A stretch of 64,000 nucleotides of DNA from Atkinsonella hypoxylon (lineage: Eukaryota; Ascomycota; Sordariomycetes; Hypocreales; Clavicipitaceae): assembly GCA_000729835.1 (NCBI GenBank), contig JFHB01000006.1, positions 372,001 through 436,000 of the forward strand, written 5' to 3'. The first letter of the stretch is position 1, and each line of letters starts with the position of its first letter. The notes beneath the pieces were generated by a model. The model was not told the origin of the DNA. It saw nothing but the letters and a program-made list of their open reading frames with translations, and did no database searches. Positions 23,750 through 35,610 of this stretch are shown here, one piece after another. The translations under genes were made by a program, and so were the position numbers.

Positions 23750-25486
23750 ATGGATCGCGCCAAAAAAGACTCACCTTCACCTAGCCGGACGTCCGATACT
23801 TCAGAAGAGAGCAATTGGCTCGATGTCGAGCCAGACGTGGAGAATATCAATGTCGTGTCTTTGTTTGACGGACGGACCTTCCCCTCATGGCAGGAGATGC
23901 TTGAGCATTGCAAAGAGTCACATAACTTCGATTTAGTCGACAATATCAATCGTCTGCAACTCGATTTCCTTGGTGCTGTTAAGCTACTAAACTTTATTCG
24001 CACCCGAGTGCGAGATAGGTCCGATCTACCGAAACAGATTTCTTGCGCCGACATTGATGCTGAGCATTTCTTGATGCCGGTCATTGAGAATGATGCTGTC
24101 ATATTTTCGCTTGATGAAATACTGGATTCATTGAACAAGGATGAGGAGGCTGCAGCGAACGAACTGGAGGCTCCAGTCGATGAACTTCTTAGTCGTAATA
24201 AGATGCTAGAGGCCGAGTTGGAATCTATGCGCGAAAGCTTCGCCAATTACCGACTCGCCGTAGAGCAGACACTAGACCGTCGCTGGGGCGTCGATAACGC
24301 TCCAAAATCATCGATGAATACCAAGTTGAAAGATGCTTCTAGCTACTATTTTGAGTCATATGCAGCACACGGTACGAATTAGAGCCCAACCGAATGGCAT
24401 AAACTAGCATGGTCACGAGGCTAAACTCGCCACAGAAATCCATGAGACGATGTTGAAGGATTCTGTTCGAACCGATGCATACAGAGACTTCATTTATCAA
24501 AACAAGCATCTCTTCAAAGATAAGATTGTGCTTGACATTGGATGCGGCACAGGTAGTAAATTACAAATTCAAGAACCCAAGTCAGTGCTATCGGAGCTGA
24601 CACTGATACAGGAATCTTGAGCATGTTTTGTGCGAAAGCAGGGGCTGCACAAGTCATCGCCGTCGACAGATCGGAGATTATTGATAAAGCCCGAGAAAAT
24701 GTATTTAATAATGGCTTCTCCGGGCAAATCACATGCGTGAAAGGAAGCATAGAAGAAGTTGTCTTGCCCGTCGACAAGGTCGATATCATTGTTAGTGAAT
24801 GGATGGGCTACTGCTTGCTTTACGAAGCCATGCTACCGAGTGTTTTATATGCCCGGGACAGATACCTCAAATGCGACGGGCTTCTAGTCCCCAGCTCAGC
24901 CATATTATGGATCGCACCTTTGAAGGACGAAGAGTATATGTCGGACCATGTGTCATACTGGCAAGACGTGTATGGCTTTGACATGAAAGCCATGCAGGAA
25001 GGTATATGCGACGAAGTTCGTATACAAGCTATGCCCAAGTCCTCGCTTTGTGGTCAACCATGCCCTTTCAAAGTGCTGGATTTATACACATGTCATCCTC
25101 GGGACCTGAGCTTTACAGCTGACTGGCGCACAACGATGGGTGAAGAAACAAATTCTTTTGACGGTTTCTTGATCTGGTTTGACAATTTCTTCTCGCCATC
25201 CAGACTTGAATCAACTCCCCCCGCCTCGACAACCCCCGCGGACTTCAAAATCACCTCTCCTGGACATGTGGCCTTCACTACTGGGCCAGATGGTCCGGAA
25301 ACTCACTGGAAACAAGGTCTGCTATTGACAAATCCGCAAAACATGAAGGAGATCATGCATCATTCTCATCGCCTTGTTGGACAAGTCTCTTTTTCCACTC
25401 ACTCAGACAATGCACGAGCTCTTCTGCTACGGGTTACATGGCCCACAAAAGAAGGTGATATGAGTCAGACCTGGGAGTTGAGATAG
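23750..25486 (+). CDS. rmt3: Type I protein arginine methyltransferase, PRMT3-like
   Basis: The enzyme transfers methyl groups from S-adenosylmethionine to arginines; the family's main substrate is ribosomal protein uS5 (Rps2), in the cytosol. Exons 23750-24371, 24436-24552 and 24612-25486 give 537 residues. The N-terminal part (about 30-70) aligns with the PRMT3 zinc finger but reads VVSLFDGRTFPSWQEMLEHC, so both expected zinc-ligand cysteines are Ser and Asp while the HCKESH part remains. A helical linker follows, then the methyltransferase core: motif I VLDIGCGTG (about 239-247), the double-E loop SEWMGYCLLYEAML and the THW loop GPETHWKQ. Intron 2 splits the last Gly of motif I. The ATG is the first after the MITE, 187 bp downstream. 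Confidence 0.93.
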
Positions 25487-25892
25487 TCAAATGCATGGCG
25501 TTTGGGAGACAGTCATGAATATTTCGTCACACTAGGGTACCAGTTCCTGACCATTTAGTTCGACATCTCATCAATACACCACATTTATCTTGCATAACTG
25601 TTCATATTATGGTGTATTATCTTCCGCAATAACTTGACAAGGGAATTCGTCTGGGTACGAACGGCAGAAACCATGTTTATCTAGAAGAAATACAGGGAAG
25701 CGGGAGAATATTACTACTTCATAATGACTAGATGGGAAGACTGTTAATCATGGGTAAATTACAGTCAGATTGGAGCGGTAGGGCCAAATACCTCTGAGCA
25801 ATAGCTAAAGTTGAAATAATATCACTTGGCACATCCCTTTCAAGTACTCGTGAATGAATGCTCGGTACCACGAATTGTCAACATATCTCAGT
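25487..25892. other. Convergent 3' region, PRMT3-like/OPT
   Basis: A 406-bp gap between two convergent genes, presumably both 3' UTRs. No coding frame or repeat recognised. Confidence 0.5.
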
Positions 25893-28518
25893 CTACCAGT
25901 GGGGAAATTTCAGCCCCTGGAGTAGTATGTTCACGACGCTCAAGAAACCTTCCCCCAAGATGAAGCCCTTAGGACCAGGTTAGCCACGTTTCTTTGATAT
26001 ATCAAAACCTATGCTTAGCGTACTGATGCCAAAATGATTAGTCGGGTGTTCGACTTCTTTAGGACCGTTGTCCAGTACCAGCATCCGATTCCGCCTACTG
26101 CTCGAGCCAGAGTGAATGATGGGATATTAAATATTCCTGAGCCACGTTAGGAATACCAGGTGAAGAAGGGTATATCGGGCTTACCAATTGCTACCGCAAT
26201 ACCTCCTGGAATAAATGGTCGCCACCATTTGCCTACGGCGAAAGTACGGAGGAGTGTTGTACAAGCAAAGATAATGCCAGATCCAATGGCCCATTCTTTT
26301 GCCATATATGGCAAGCCTTGACCCGTGACCAACCTTGCCGTGAAAATCCAAACATACGCCGTCGGAACCTGAAAAAGATCACCTGGGATGGGATATACGC
26401 TTCGAAACAGGTCGTTAGCAAGTCGGGTCCTGGATGTAAATACAGCAGCATTTATACTGACGAGGTATAAATCTGGTAAAGGAAGACGCTCAAAATCGCT
26501 CCAGCCGTAGCGCCAACAACTTGTCCCCAGAATTGGGCCTTTGGGGCCGCTCCAAGAAGGTGTCCGGTTTTCAAATCCTGCATAAGATCGCCTGCTTGCA
26601 ATGCTCCCTAAATGAAACGAATATTAGAAGGGCGATTGGTATGCATTTGGTGGACGAACAACTTACAGCTTCAGACTGAAATGGAACGGGACAACGTCAG
26701 TGCCTCGGGTAACCTTTCCAACAAATAGGATGACTAGGTTCAATTACTCAGACTACCAGATGGGGGCTCTTACCACAGCACCAGCAACAAGGTTGATCAA
26801 AACGCTTGATTTATTCGACTGGGGAATAATGAGGGCAAAGAAGAGCTGGGCAAGCTTGCTGATACCAGAGACTGGATTAAGATCTGTTTCTCCAAGGGCC
26901 CGGACGCCCATGATACTCAATATCAGAGCCATAAAAACGGCGATAACAGTTGCGAACAAGGGTACAAGGTCTCCAAAGACGAAATGGATGGTTCCTATAC
27001 ACAGTAGAATAGATAGCACGAGTCCAATACTTACCAGCCATCCACTGATTAGCTGATCTGATGGCGCATCAGGTGCAGTGCTGTTCGAGTCATCTGATGA
27101 GCCGTCGGCCTCTCGCATAATTCCGTTTGTCATTGACGTGGGATCATGGCAATCTGCGTTGTCCTCCGTCTGTATCAATGAGTACCTTTGAGATGATCGT
27201 CCAAACAGCTGACCTCCTGGGAACCTCAAATCAAGTTTCCGTTTCTTGATATAGACCATAAGATCAGAGCGAAGGACAGATCGAAAGCCGACATACCCAA
27301 GGCTGATAATTGCATCAACCAACATAATCGCGAGAGATACCCAAACAATCCAGCCTTTACTGCCATGTTCCCAATCATCCACCGGCCCGCGGGCCCAGCC
27401 TTTGTACTTGGCTAATGGGCTGAGTAAGGCCCATCCCACTATGGCCCCAAAAGTCATGTGTAATGTAGTTTCAGTGCCCATGATAACGCCTTGACCAACG
27501 TAGGCCAAGCTGGGGTTGAGTGTCCACAGCCATTTCTCTGCCGCAACAACGCCGAAAATAGGGATGTTTCGCAGGCTTGGAAGGAAGTATGTCAATATGG
27601 TTAAAAGTCCAGAAACTAGGAAACACACAAGAAGTAGGCGCATGTTTGATGCCCAATCGGGTGGGTTGGATGAGATCGCATGCGAGCTGTTTTCACCCTC
27701 AAGGCTACTTGAATCATGCGCACAGGATACTTGTGCATTGTCTGGGGGCACAAGGCTTGCAAAACCACCCTGAGCAGCTCTGTCGAGCTCCTCTGGCTTA
27801 GAATCACGGGGCCCTTGACCATGAAGCATTGATATTAGTACCGCTGTACTGAAGCCACTAGGAAATTTGAGTCGCTCTCGGATGATGACTTGTCGCCGTC
27901 TATGCACACGATCGAAAGACATTTATATTAGTGATTTCGCTTTGCAAAGGAATGAAAAATCCTTGTGTTTCCGAAATACCGAAAGGAAAAACTGACAGTG
28001 GTACCGCAAATATTACACCAAAATAACACAACCCAAGTGACCACACTATGAGCTGCGTGGTGCTCAAGGAGATGGGTCCATTTTCATTGGATTTTAGCAG
28101 ATATGTCATAGCTGGTATCTATTCATAGAAAAAGTCAACACTGCGCGTGCGGATGAAGGAGACTGACCTAGATAGAACCCACCACTCCAACAAACCCACA
28201 CCCAAGTGGCATGATGGCCATCCCGCCAGCAACGCTCTGCAAAAGCACATTTTCCACGGGAGAGAATGGAAAGTTCAAGTGAGGTCGAAGAGCTCTGAAT
28301 ATGCCAAACCCCATGAGGCTAGCAGGCATTGACATGATGGAAACCCAACCAGTCTGTAGTCCAAAGTAAACATTGGCTGCACAGATAATTGTTCCCACGG
28401 CCAACCCAGCCACCACGCCGCGAAGAGTGAAGCTCCTGCCCTGGACGAGCGATGGCCCGGGAGACATACTGCCGCTATGATTCAGAACTTTAGGGGTCAA
28501 GAGATGTATGAAGAGCAT
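25893..28518 (-). CDS. OPT-family oligopeptide/metal-chelate transporter
   Basis: A polytopic membrane transporter of the OPT superfamily, resembling the yeast YGL114W / plant YSL-like branch; substrate unknown. Eight exons: 28518-28183, 28118-27997, 27899-26774, 26675-26667, 26607-26462, 26399-26185, 26136-26024 and 25967-25893, giving 713 residues. Signatures in order: VYFGLQTGWVSIMSMPASLM, GGMAIMPLGCGFVGV, REKLKFPSG-like RERLKFPSGFSTAV, GALQAGDLMQDLKTGHLLGA, ARLVTGQGLPYM, WRPFIPGGIAVAIG and GFILGEGFLSVVN. Exon 4 is a 9-nt micro-exon (Ser-Glu-Ala) restoring AGAV-SEA-GALQAGDL. The start is uncertain: ATGs at 28518 and 28467 are both in frame, and a short upstream exon is possible. The central loop (about 280-330) is poorly conserved. 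It is tandem with and downstream of RAV1. Confidence 0.88.
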
Positions 28519-28759
28519 ACCAACCGCACAAAGTCGGGGAGCTCATGCTTACAAATAGTCTCTCATTGCTGGTAACCCCTAGGCTCCAGCGTAAACATGA
28601 CTAAGCCATGATCGGGAGTCATAATGCGTCTACCAGGACAACCCATGGATACATGATTTTCTACGTTTATTTTGGTCCATCATCTGTTATTATGCAGCCG
28701 AGTGCCATTTTCTTAGGGCGGCTATATAAATACACATTAAAAGTTGTCAAAGGTATCGA

Positions 28760-31700
28760 CTATAAACCAAAGCTATCTAATAATGAGGATGTATCAGGTT
28801 CTACAAACGCGCTGGCAGGTGGTTCTTGTGATTGCGGTGATTTTCTTCCCTTATCAGGCTGCTCAACATATAAGCCACGTCTTGACGCGGACAAATCGTC
28901 TACTACCAAGGAACTTCTACGTCGAAGGAGTTTCAGAGTATTCACTTCACCTCCGAAGCCAGTTATTGCAACTTGTTGAAACTCCCAATTACGCACTATA
29001 ACGATGGCACACGTCAGAATCGGCTCGCACTGATGAGAAGCAAGAGGAAGCGAGAAGACTGAGAAGGAGTGATTACGCGCCCAGCATGACACCAAGCTTC
29101 CCCACTTACCAAGGTCTAAACCAAGGAGGTCACAACCCATTCGGTCATAGAGTTTCGCGCTATGAAGCACAAATTCCCACTCGACTTTTGGTGTTACTTT
29201 TGAGGCTCCCCTGAGTGTTTGAAGTGTTCGAGGGCGCAGCTGAGAATAGAGGACAACAAGAGCTGGGTCGTCGGTCAAAAATATACGCGACATGATGTCA
29301 GGAGAGCAAGGGGTCTCCAAAAGGGCAAAAACAGGCATCTGCTCGTGTTCGTCAATCAAAAGCGCCAATGCTAGTTTCAAGACGCGGATAAAGCAACACT
29401 TACAATGAGGGCTCTAACGGCCATGTCTCTGCGACCGAGCATCCAAAATGCCCAAGATGCTAGCCAGCGATTGCCTTCTCGAGCAGCCATTGACAGAACT
29501 TCATCTTGTACGAGTTTTCGAAGGACCGGACCGTCATCTCCTTCATAAACACGGCTGATGGCGATCGCCAATTGCATGTCTTTCAGCTGCTGCAAGCAAA
29601 CCTCTACAGCATCCTCAAGATGATCGGCCAGGAGGAAGAATGCCGCTGCATAACCTACGTTGAGTCAGTTCACACATTAGTCCTTTTCTTCTTTTGAGGA
29701 TCTGCAACTGACTTACGGAAGCGTCTTTTGCTCAGCAGCGCATATGCATTTTTTAAAGCAGTTCTTCGCCACTTCGGATCATTAAAATCATGAGCAAGCA
29801 GTTTTTGCGTTGCAGACTGCTCCTTGTTCCAACTTGCAATCCGCCAGAGTCCTTGAAGCATTGTCTTTTTGCGTAATGCAAGATAAAACAGGCTGCAATC
29901 AACCGGATTCTTAAGTTCGCTCTTTGTATATTCGTTCTTTGCTACAAGTTCAAAATGGTTACGCTGGTGCATATTAGCATCTTCAAGCCCATGTAGCTTG
30001 CTCTCATATACACTTACGAGTTTTGTAAGATCCGACAGCCACATAAAGACGCCGCTCTCACGAGCTTGTTCCCATTGCATCAACCCATGATTTTGTCGGG
30101 AAATAAGGTCCAAAAGTATGTCCTGACTGGTTGAATGAAATGCCCAATTGATTTCTCGCCAAGAAAGCTGTATTTCGCTTGTGCGGCCTTTTCGAAGCGC
30201 GTGTTGACGAAAAAACAGCATGAAACGAGCTCCATTCTCGTCCAGCGACCGTCGATGGCTTTCCACAGATGCCGCGCACTCGATCATATCCGCGAGCTGT
30301 ATTTGTTCGTGACCAGAGAGTTGGGGCAGCCGTAGCTTAGTGAGTTTCTCATTTATTGATGCGGCTGTTTGATCAGTAAAGACATCCTCGCTGTCCTCGT
30401 TGTCGATGGCGGAGGTGAAAGGATCTTCCATTCTGGCGGGCTCACCAGCAAGCGGAGCCTGGATAAGAACGTTAGTGCTTCGTTTCCATATCTTCATACC
30501 TTCTAGCCCTTACGCTTGTAGTGTAGAATTTTGATAGCGGGAGACCTAAATAATCATCTATCGTGTCCCCGGGGACAATGTATTTCAATGTTTTGTGCAA
30601 CGCTATCAGTATACTCTTGGCCAATTCCCATTTACCAGCAAGAATGCACTGACTAAGGAATTGGGGATGAAAGACGGGAAGTGGTCCATTGAATCTCTGT
30701 ACTACTTCGAACAGGTCATGTCGGCCATCTCTGTTGATATAGGTCGTCGACATCAAAGCAGACTCGCCTCCGTCAATATGCCGATCATGGATGAGAAGCT
30801 GGTTGCCAGCACCAATAATCAAGTATCCATTTGCCAGCCAGGCAGAGTCACCGATGGGATGTGCTGTGAGATCCTGAATATTGATCTCATGTATTGGTGC
30901 CCAGGCTGGCCCTTTGTTAAGATAGTCGAATCTCATTTGGGATAGCAAGAGGACACGATGCTGAAACCCAACAGCCAGGACAGCCTGCGTATCGGGTGTT
31001 GAGGTCCAATCAAGATCCTGTACACTATGCTGAGCCTTGTAATCTTGTTCATACTCTAGTCGTGAACCACCAATGTCCCAGATGGTGAGTTGCGATCTCG
31101 TCGAGTTGACCAAAGCAGCTTTTTTGAGCATACTGCCACTTGCCAGTGCTGGCTCAATGAGACCAGTTTCTGTCGACGACGTTGACAGCCACTCCACATT
31201 TTGATGATTTACGTCAACCCGGGCCGTCCAGAAATTGACCTTTCCAGTGTGTGTGTATGATATGGCAACGTCTCGGGCAAACACATCAAGAAAACCAGAC
31301 ATGACTGGTGTTGACCCTGCAGGATCCACAGGAAGAACATATTTTAGTGGCTCTGCTGTGTCTAGTTCGAACCGACAGAATTCTGTCAATTGTGCGGAAT
31401 CGTCACATGCGTTGGGATCAAGATATTGAGGGAGTTTTACTTCCCACACAACTCCTTGTCCGCTTGATGCTACTGTTGCTACATAGGCGATTCGACACTC
31501 TGTTGCCTGAGAACGGGGTAGGACTATCAGACACAAAGGTATCCCATTGATAGCAAAAGAACACCGAGCTAGTACAGTCGCAGCATGCGATCGGCAGTCC
31601 CAAAGAACAACCGAACTGCTGCATAAGAAAATGACGAATCTTCCCTTGCGTAGGACACAAATACGTTGAATGCTACCTTCTTGAGGAATAGTGGCATGGC

Positions 31701-33201
31701 GTGAAAGAACCTGGCTCTTCTCTTGGCGTTGATGTATCGATTGTTTCCAGAGAATACATTCTCCTCTGTTGGTTCGGGACACAATGGTATGCCCGCTGAA
31801 ATTTCTCACAATCTTCTTGACGGGCGCAGTGTGTCCAGTCCAAACAGTATATAACTGGAGTCGTTGGTCATTCGTCAGAGGGTCCAATAAATCTGTCAAA
31901 TTAGCCACGTAAACTCCAATTGCACCATCTACTGAATGAAAGAGGAACTGGAGTTTGCCTGTGGACCTGTCAACGTAGGTTTGAACCTGGATGTGGTAGC
32001 TACCGCTCGCATCAAGTCCCCGGTTGAAGAAGCTATTGAAGATGCCTTGATGGGGTAACCGCACCTGCGCGATTTGTAATGCCTGGAAGGGATCAGACGC
32101 GCTAGCTTCGACGTTTTCCAACACCCAGACGGTCAAATTTTCGGCACAGTCAATTTTGATGCAAAGCTCGGGATGTTTGCTAGCGACGGTGACAAGATTG
32201 TCCAAAGTCGCGCAGGGGTCGGTACAGTCATTATCGGTCATGCGATCCTTGACTGCTCGCTCCACAGCTGCAGTGAAGTCCTTGCCGTCCAAGATAAATG
32301 TAATTGGAGGGAAGTTTGCTATAGATGCGCTTATGTCGGATTCGATCATATTTACTTGGCCCCTCAGTTGCCAGTGCTGACCCTCTATTGCCTCGAATGG
32401 GGTCCAAATCCGGATTGTCTGATCCATGCATGATGTGTATAGTACATTGTCAACCGCTTGTTGCACGTGAGATGGACGGCGCCATCTTGTTGAAACTACG
32501 ATGTCCGGATGTCGAAGATACGACATGTCAAACCGCACTTCGTCCGTTGCATAGCTCAGTCGCCTCCAAACCTTCACGAGGCGGTCATATAGACCTATGG
32601 AAGCAACATATGCGGAGTCATATGATATGACAGCAGATTTGGCGGGATTTGGTAGATCTTTCTGCCAAATTCTAGCCAGGCTGTCGCGCGTCGTAAACAG
32701 TGATAGGGCGGCCGAGGCTACGAGTAGTTCTTGGGAGCCACCCCATGACAGGAAGCATGGCGTGTGGTATGTCGACCGAGGAATGTCGAAGACGGTTTGC
32801 AAGGCCCACTGCACGCATTTCAGTTGATGCTTGATATAACACACATTTGATAGATATCAGCACAAACCCGTTTGGTCCCGCCATGCAGAGCCAGTGGACC
32901 ATATATTCGAACCTGCTTGAGTGTGCAGGTCGCGATTTTCCCAGATACATCATCCAAAATAATAGCCTCAAGTTTTTGCTCATCGTCGTCGTAGACTGTT
33001 TGAATGACGCGATGGGCTCCGCTTAGTACTGTGAAAGCATGGCCGCTTATGTACGCCTGTCGGTATTGTCAGCTTCGTCTTCTATTCCGCCGGGGGAGTT
33101 TAGGTACGGATGTAATTTACATTGTACTGGCGGCCGTTCCAGAAGCCACTTGTGATTCCTTGAAGCTTTGCTGGGGGCTGACCAGGAAGGACGGCAATCA
33201 T
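28760..33201 (-). CDS. rav1: RAVE complex subunit RAV1
   Basis: RAV1 is the large WD-repeat subunit of RAVE, which rejoins the V1 and Vo sectors of the V-ATPase at the membrane. Seven exons: 33201-33121, 33056-32868, 32829-30514, 30458-29717, 29654-29404, 29338-29110 and 28995-28760, giving 1347 residues. The N-terminus MIAVLPGQPPAKLQGI and AYISGHAFTVLSG fit the family; WD-type beta-propeller sequence follows, then the conserved C-terminal block LPQLSGHEQIQLADMIEC, SLDENGARFMLFFRQHALRK, SWREINWAFHS, KNPVDCSLFYLALRKKTMLQ, EGNRWLASWAFWML and YDRMGCDLLGLDL. Intron 2 (32867-32830) is only 38 nt, and the donor of intron 1 (GTAAAT after AAT) is weak, so the first 100 residues are less certain than the rest. 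VMA8, a client subunit, is in the same window. Confidence 0.92.
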
Positions 33202-34699
33202 GCTACCGGCTGCTGCTTGGTTCTACCATGTCTGGGCTGTGTGCGTTCGTGTTGTCTTCGCTTGTTCTCGATGCTGGACCCTTTCCATTTGAGTCTCGGT
33301 CTCTACTTACCATGGAACGTACATTTTGGGGGGGGGGACGGGGGGGGGGGGGTCAGTACACAGGTGTCAGAGCTCAGCCCAAGCGTTCCTTTTCCTGCTT
33401 AGCTCGGCGTATGGGTTTGCAATGACGGTATTATGTAATGCCACATGTGTCCCACTACATTATCTTCCGGTACTACCCTATAGCGAAACGATCCTATTTG
33501 TCAGGGAAGTTGCACGCGGTGTATTCTGTCTGGATACCGCGTTTTAAGACAGCGCAAGTGGTGGGGGACGCTGACAGCCAGGGATCATTGGGCTGATAAT
33601 AGTGTTCAGTCTATGGTTTGTATGTAGGACAAGGTGTAGGGGTAGGTGAATTGTAGGGAATGTGGTGTTGCGAATTATCAGTTAGTATCGTGCTGTGTGA
33701 AAGGTGACCTCAGTGAGACATGGGCGACGCAGGATGAGCGGACAGGACAATGTCATAAGATTGATTATGTAGAGGCATTCCCACACTGTAGTCAGAAACT
33801 AACAACAGGGAAGCAAGCTGTGCGTCAGCCAAGTAATTTGCTCTATAAATCAATTTGTGGTGTTATGTGCACGCTCTTTTCTCCCTCTTTGGTTGTTGAA
33901 ATTGACCGACCATTACAGCTTTGGAAATAGCACTAATATTGACTATGAAGATTTAGGAGTCGATACTGCAACTTAAACATGCCCGATATTTGATATTTAA
34001 GCTATTAGACTATTTGATCCGTAAGCGCTCTACTTACTCACGTTACTTTTGACTTGTTGTCGAGATTGTGTGGCGTCCCTGCTGTGGTCGCCACAACCGA
34101 CTTCTTGACTACACCTTTAAAGATTGACGGTAGCCTGTTGGGAAGAGTGGAGTTTGGGTCGACAAATATATCGATATTAACTGGCAAAAAGACAAGGGCC
34201 ATGACGTGCCGCTCTTGCGACACACCACCAGAGCTTCCCTAGACCCGGCCCTGTACGCCCTTCGCCCAGATATGGGATGCCCAGGGCGTAAATATGGAAA
34301 GTCACGACTCACCCCTTAAAAGGTCAAGTTTTTCAGGACTGCTAGTGCCGTGACGAGGAAGGTCGAACTTGCAAGCCACTTAGCCGCGTAGTAATCGGCA
34401 GAGGCATTTCTGCACTAACGGTAACCTAGAAGCCCGAAAGGAGAGTTACAGAACCTCCATTGTCGAACTCCGGAGCTATGGTACTAAGGGGTTTTAGAAG
34501 CCATCTAGCTTCTGATTGAATATAAACATGCAGTAACGAATTTTCCAACATGCAGCGGCAACTAAGCGCCAAACAGTGGGACATCGTAACCGAGTTGCGG
34601 GAAATGTTCTGACATGGATTGCGGTTGTCAGGCCCCCTAGATCGGTACATGTAAAGATCTTAGTAATTGTCCAATTTCGACGACTAGGTCCTCAGCAAT
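33202..34699. other. Intergenic region upstream of RAV1, with G-run
   Basis: About 1.5 kb without a recognisable gene. It carries two homopolymer G tracts, 33328-33337 and 33340-33352, separated by AC, about 130 bp upstream of the RAV1 ATG on the template strand. Open frames here (for example 33004-33402, 33646-33930) have no motifs. Confidence 0.5.
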
Positions 34700-34816
34700 G
34701 GATACTCTAAACTAAATAGAGCTTAGTGACGCCCACCACGAAAAAAAAGATATGATATCAGGGCTTTTCAAGTGGTCATTATTATCAACATCTGTCCAAA
34801 AATCGGGTGGCGCGCG
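34700..34816 (+). repeat. Degenerate repeat, related to 53.9-54.0 kb
   Basis: The stretch containing AGAGCTTAG, AAGATATG, AAGTGGTCATTATTATCA and CCAAAAATCGGGTGGCGCGC matches, in order and spacing, the stretch around 53930-54021. It is a diverged copy of a short interspersed element; both copies are too degraded for classification by eye. Confidence 0.6.
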
Positions 34817-35154
34817 ACGGTATCTGGCACAGGAGTCTACCTAGTACCTTTAACAATGAAATGTCTGTTAAATCACTCACTTGCTGCTCCACGATTCAAA
34901 ATTCGTTGCTGTATGTTTGCATACTCCTTCTGATAAACTGCATTTCTTCGACGCCGAGACGGCTCTCACGGGGTGCCCAACTCTATCCTGGCTCGGGCGC
35001 AGGATCTGAAGCGACCTTTAGTCGGCCAAGAACCGCGAGCTGTGCAATGTAGGTATCTATATTATGACTCGGATGCTTTGCTGGTACTTATATCATGTTG
35101 TAAATTAGTACACTAGAAAAGTACCTCTGAACTCACCTGTTTGACTAGCTCATA
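34817..35154. other. Spacer between repeat fragments
   Basis: About 340 bp with no recognisable gene or motif, lying between two fragments of the same degenerate repeat family. Confidence 0.4.
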
Positions 35155-35212
35155 ATTTTTGGTCGCCCCGATTTATGGTACGAGCTCGGTGATAGTTGCT
35201 AACTCTACAAGG
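35155..35212 (+). repeat. Terminal fragment of the same degenerate repeat family
   Basis: TTTTTGGTCGCCCCGATTTA, then ACGAGCTCGGTGATAGTTGC and CTAACTCTAC, resemble the left end of the 53.85-kb element (CCCCGATTTTTGGTC, AACTCGGTTACAGTCACCAA, CTCTAC). Likely a second truncated copy. Confidence 0.5.
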
Positions 35213-35610
35213 CATCAACCAAATTTGGCGAGACAGCCCACCCAGCCGAACATGTCTCCCAGTCGCAGAACGACGCATCCGCAACGAGATCATTATCTAA
35301 CTGATGTGATAGAATCAGCAAACGACCGGAAAATGGGGTGATTGTCACAAAAAGGACACGGGCAAGGGACGAACTTCTGAGAAATATTGGCCAAGCATGT
35401 ATGTGAAAGCAAAGAGATAGCCAACGAATACCTGAAACCACCGCCCGCTACACGGTCCACCACTATTACATTTGTCATTCTTCTATATAACGGAGAGGCG
35501 TATTGAATGACACGCCGCGATCCATTGCCCCATCCATACATTTATAATCTATAGTCGACCCGTCAAGCATCAATATGCCAAAGCCATCGCCATACAGCCA
35601 TTTCCTCATG
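35213..35610. other. 3' flank of SFI1
   Basis: About 400 bp between the repeat fragment and the SFI1 stop codon. Short overlapping frames at 35205-35541 show no recognisable motif. Presumably includes the SFI1 3' UTR. Confidence 0.4.

Noticed and set aside
33004..33547. Plus-strand frames across the RAV1 5' end and G-run
   Set aside because: They overlap well-supported RAV1 exons on the other strand and include translated homopolymer (poly-Gly).
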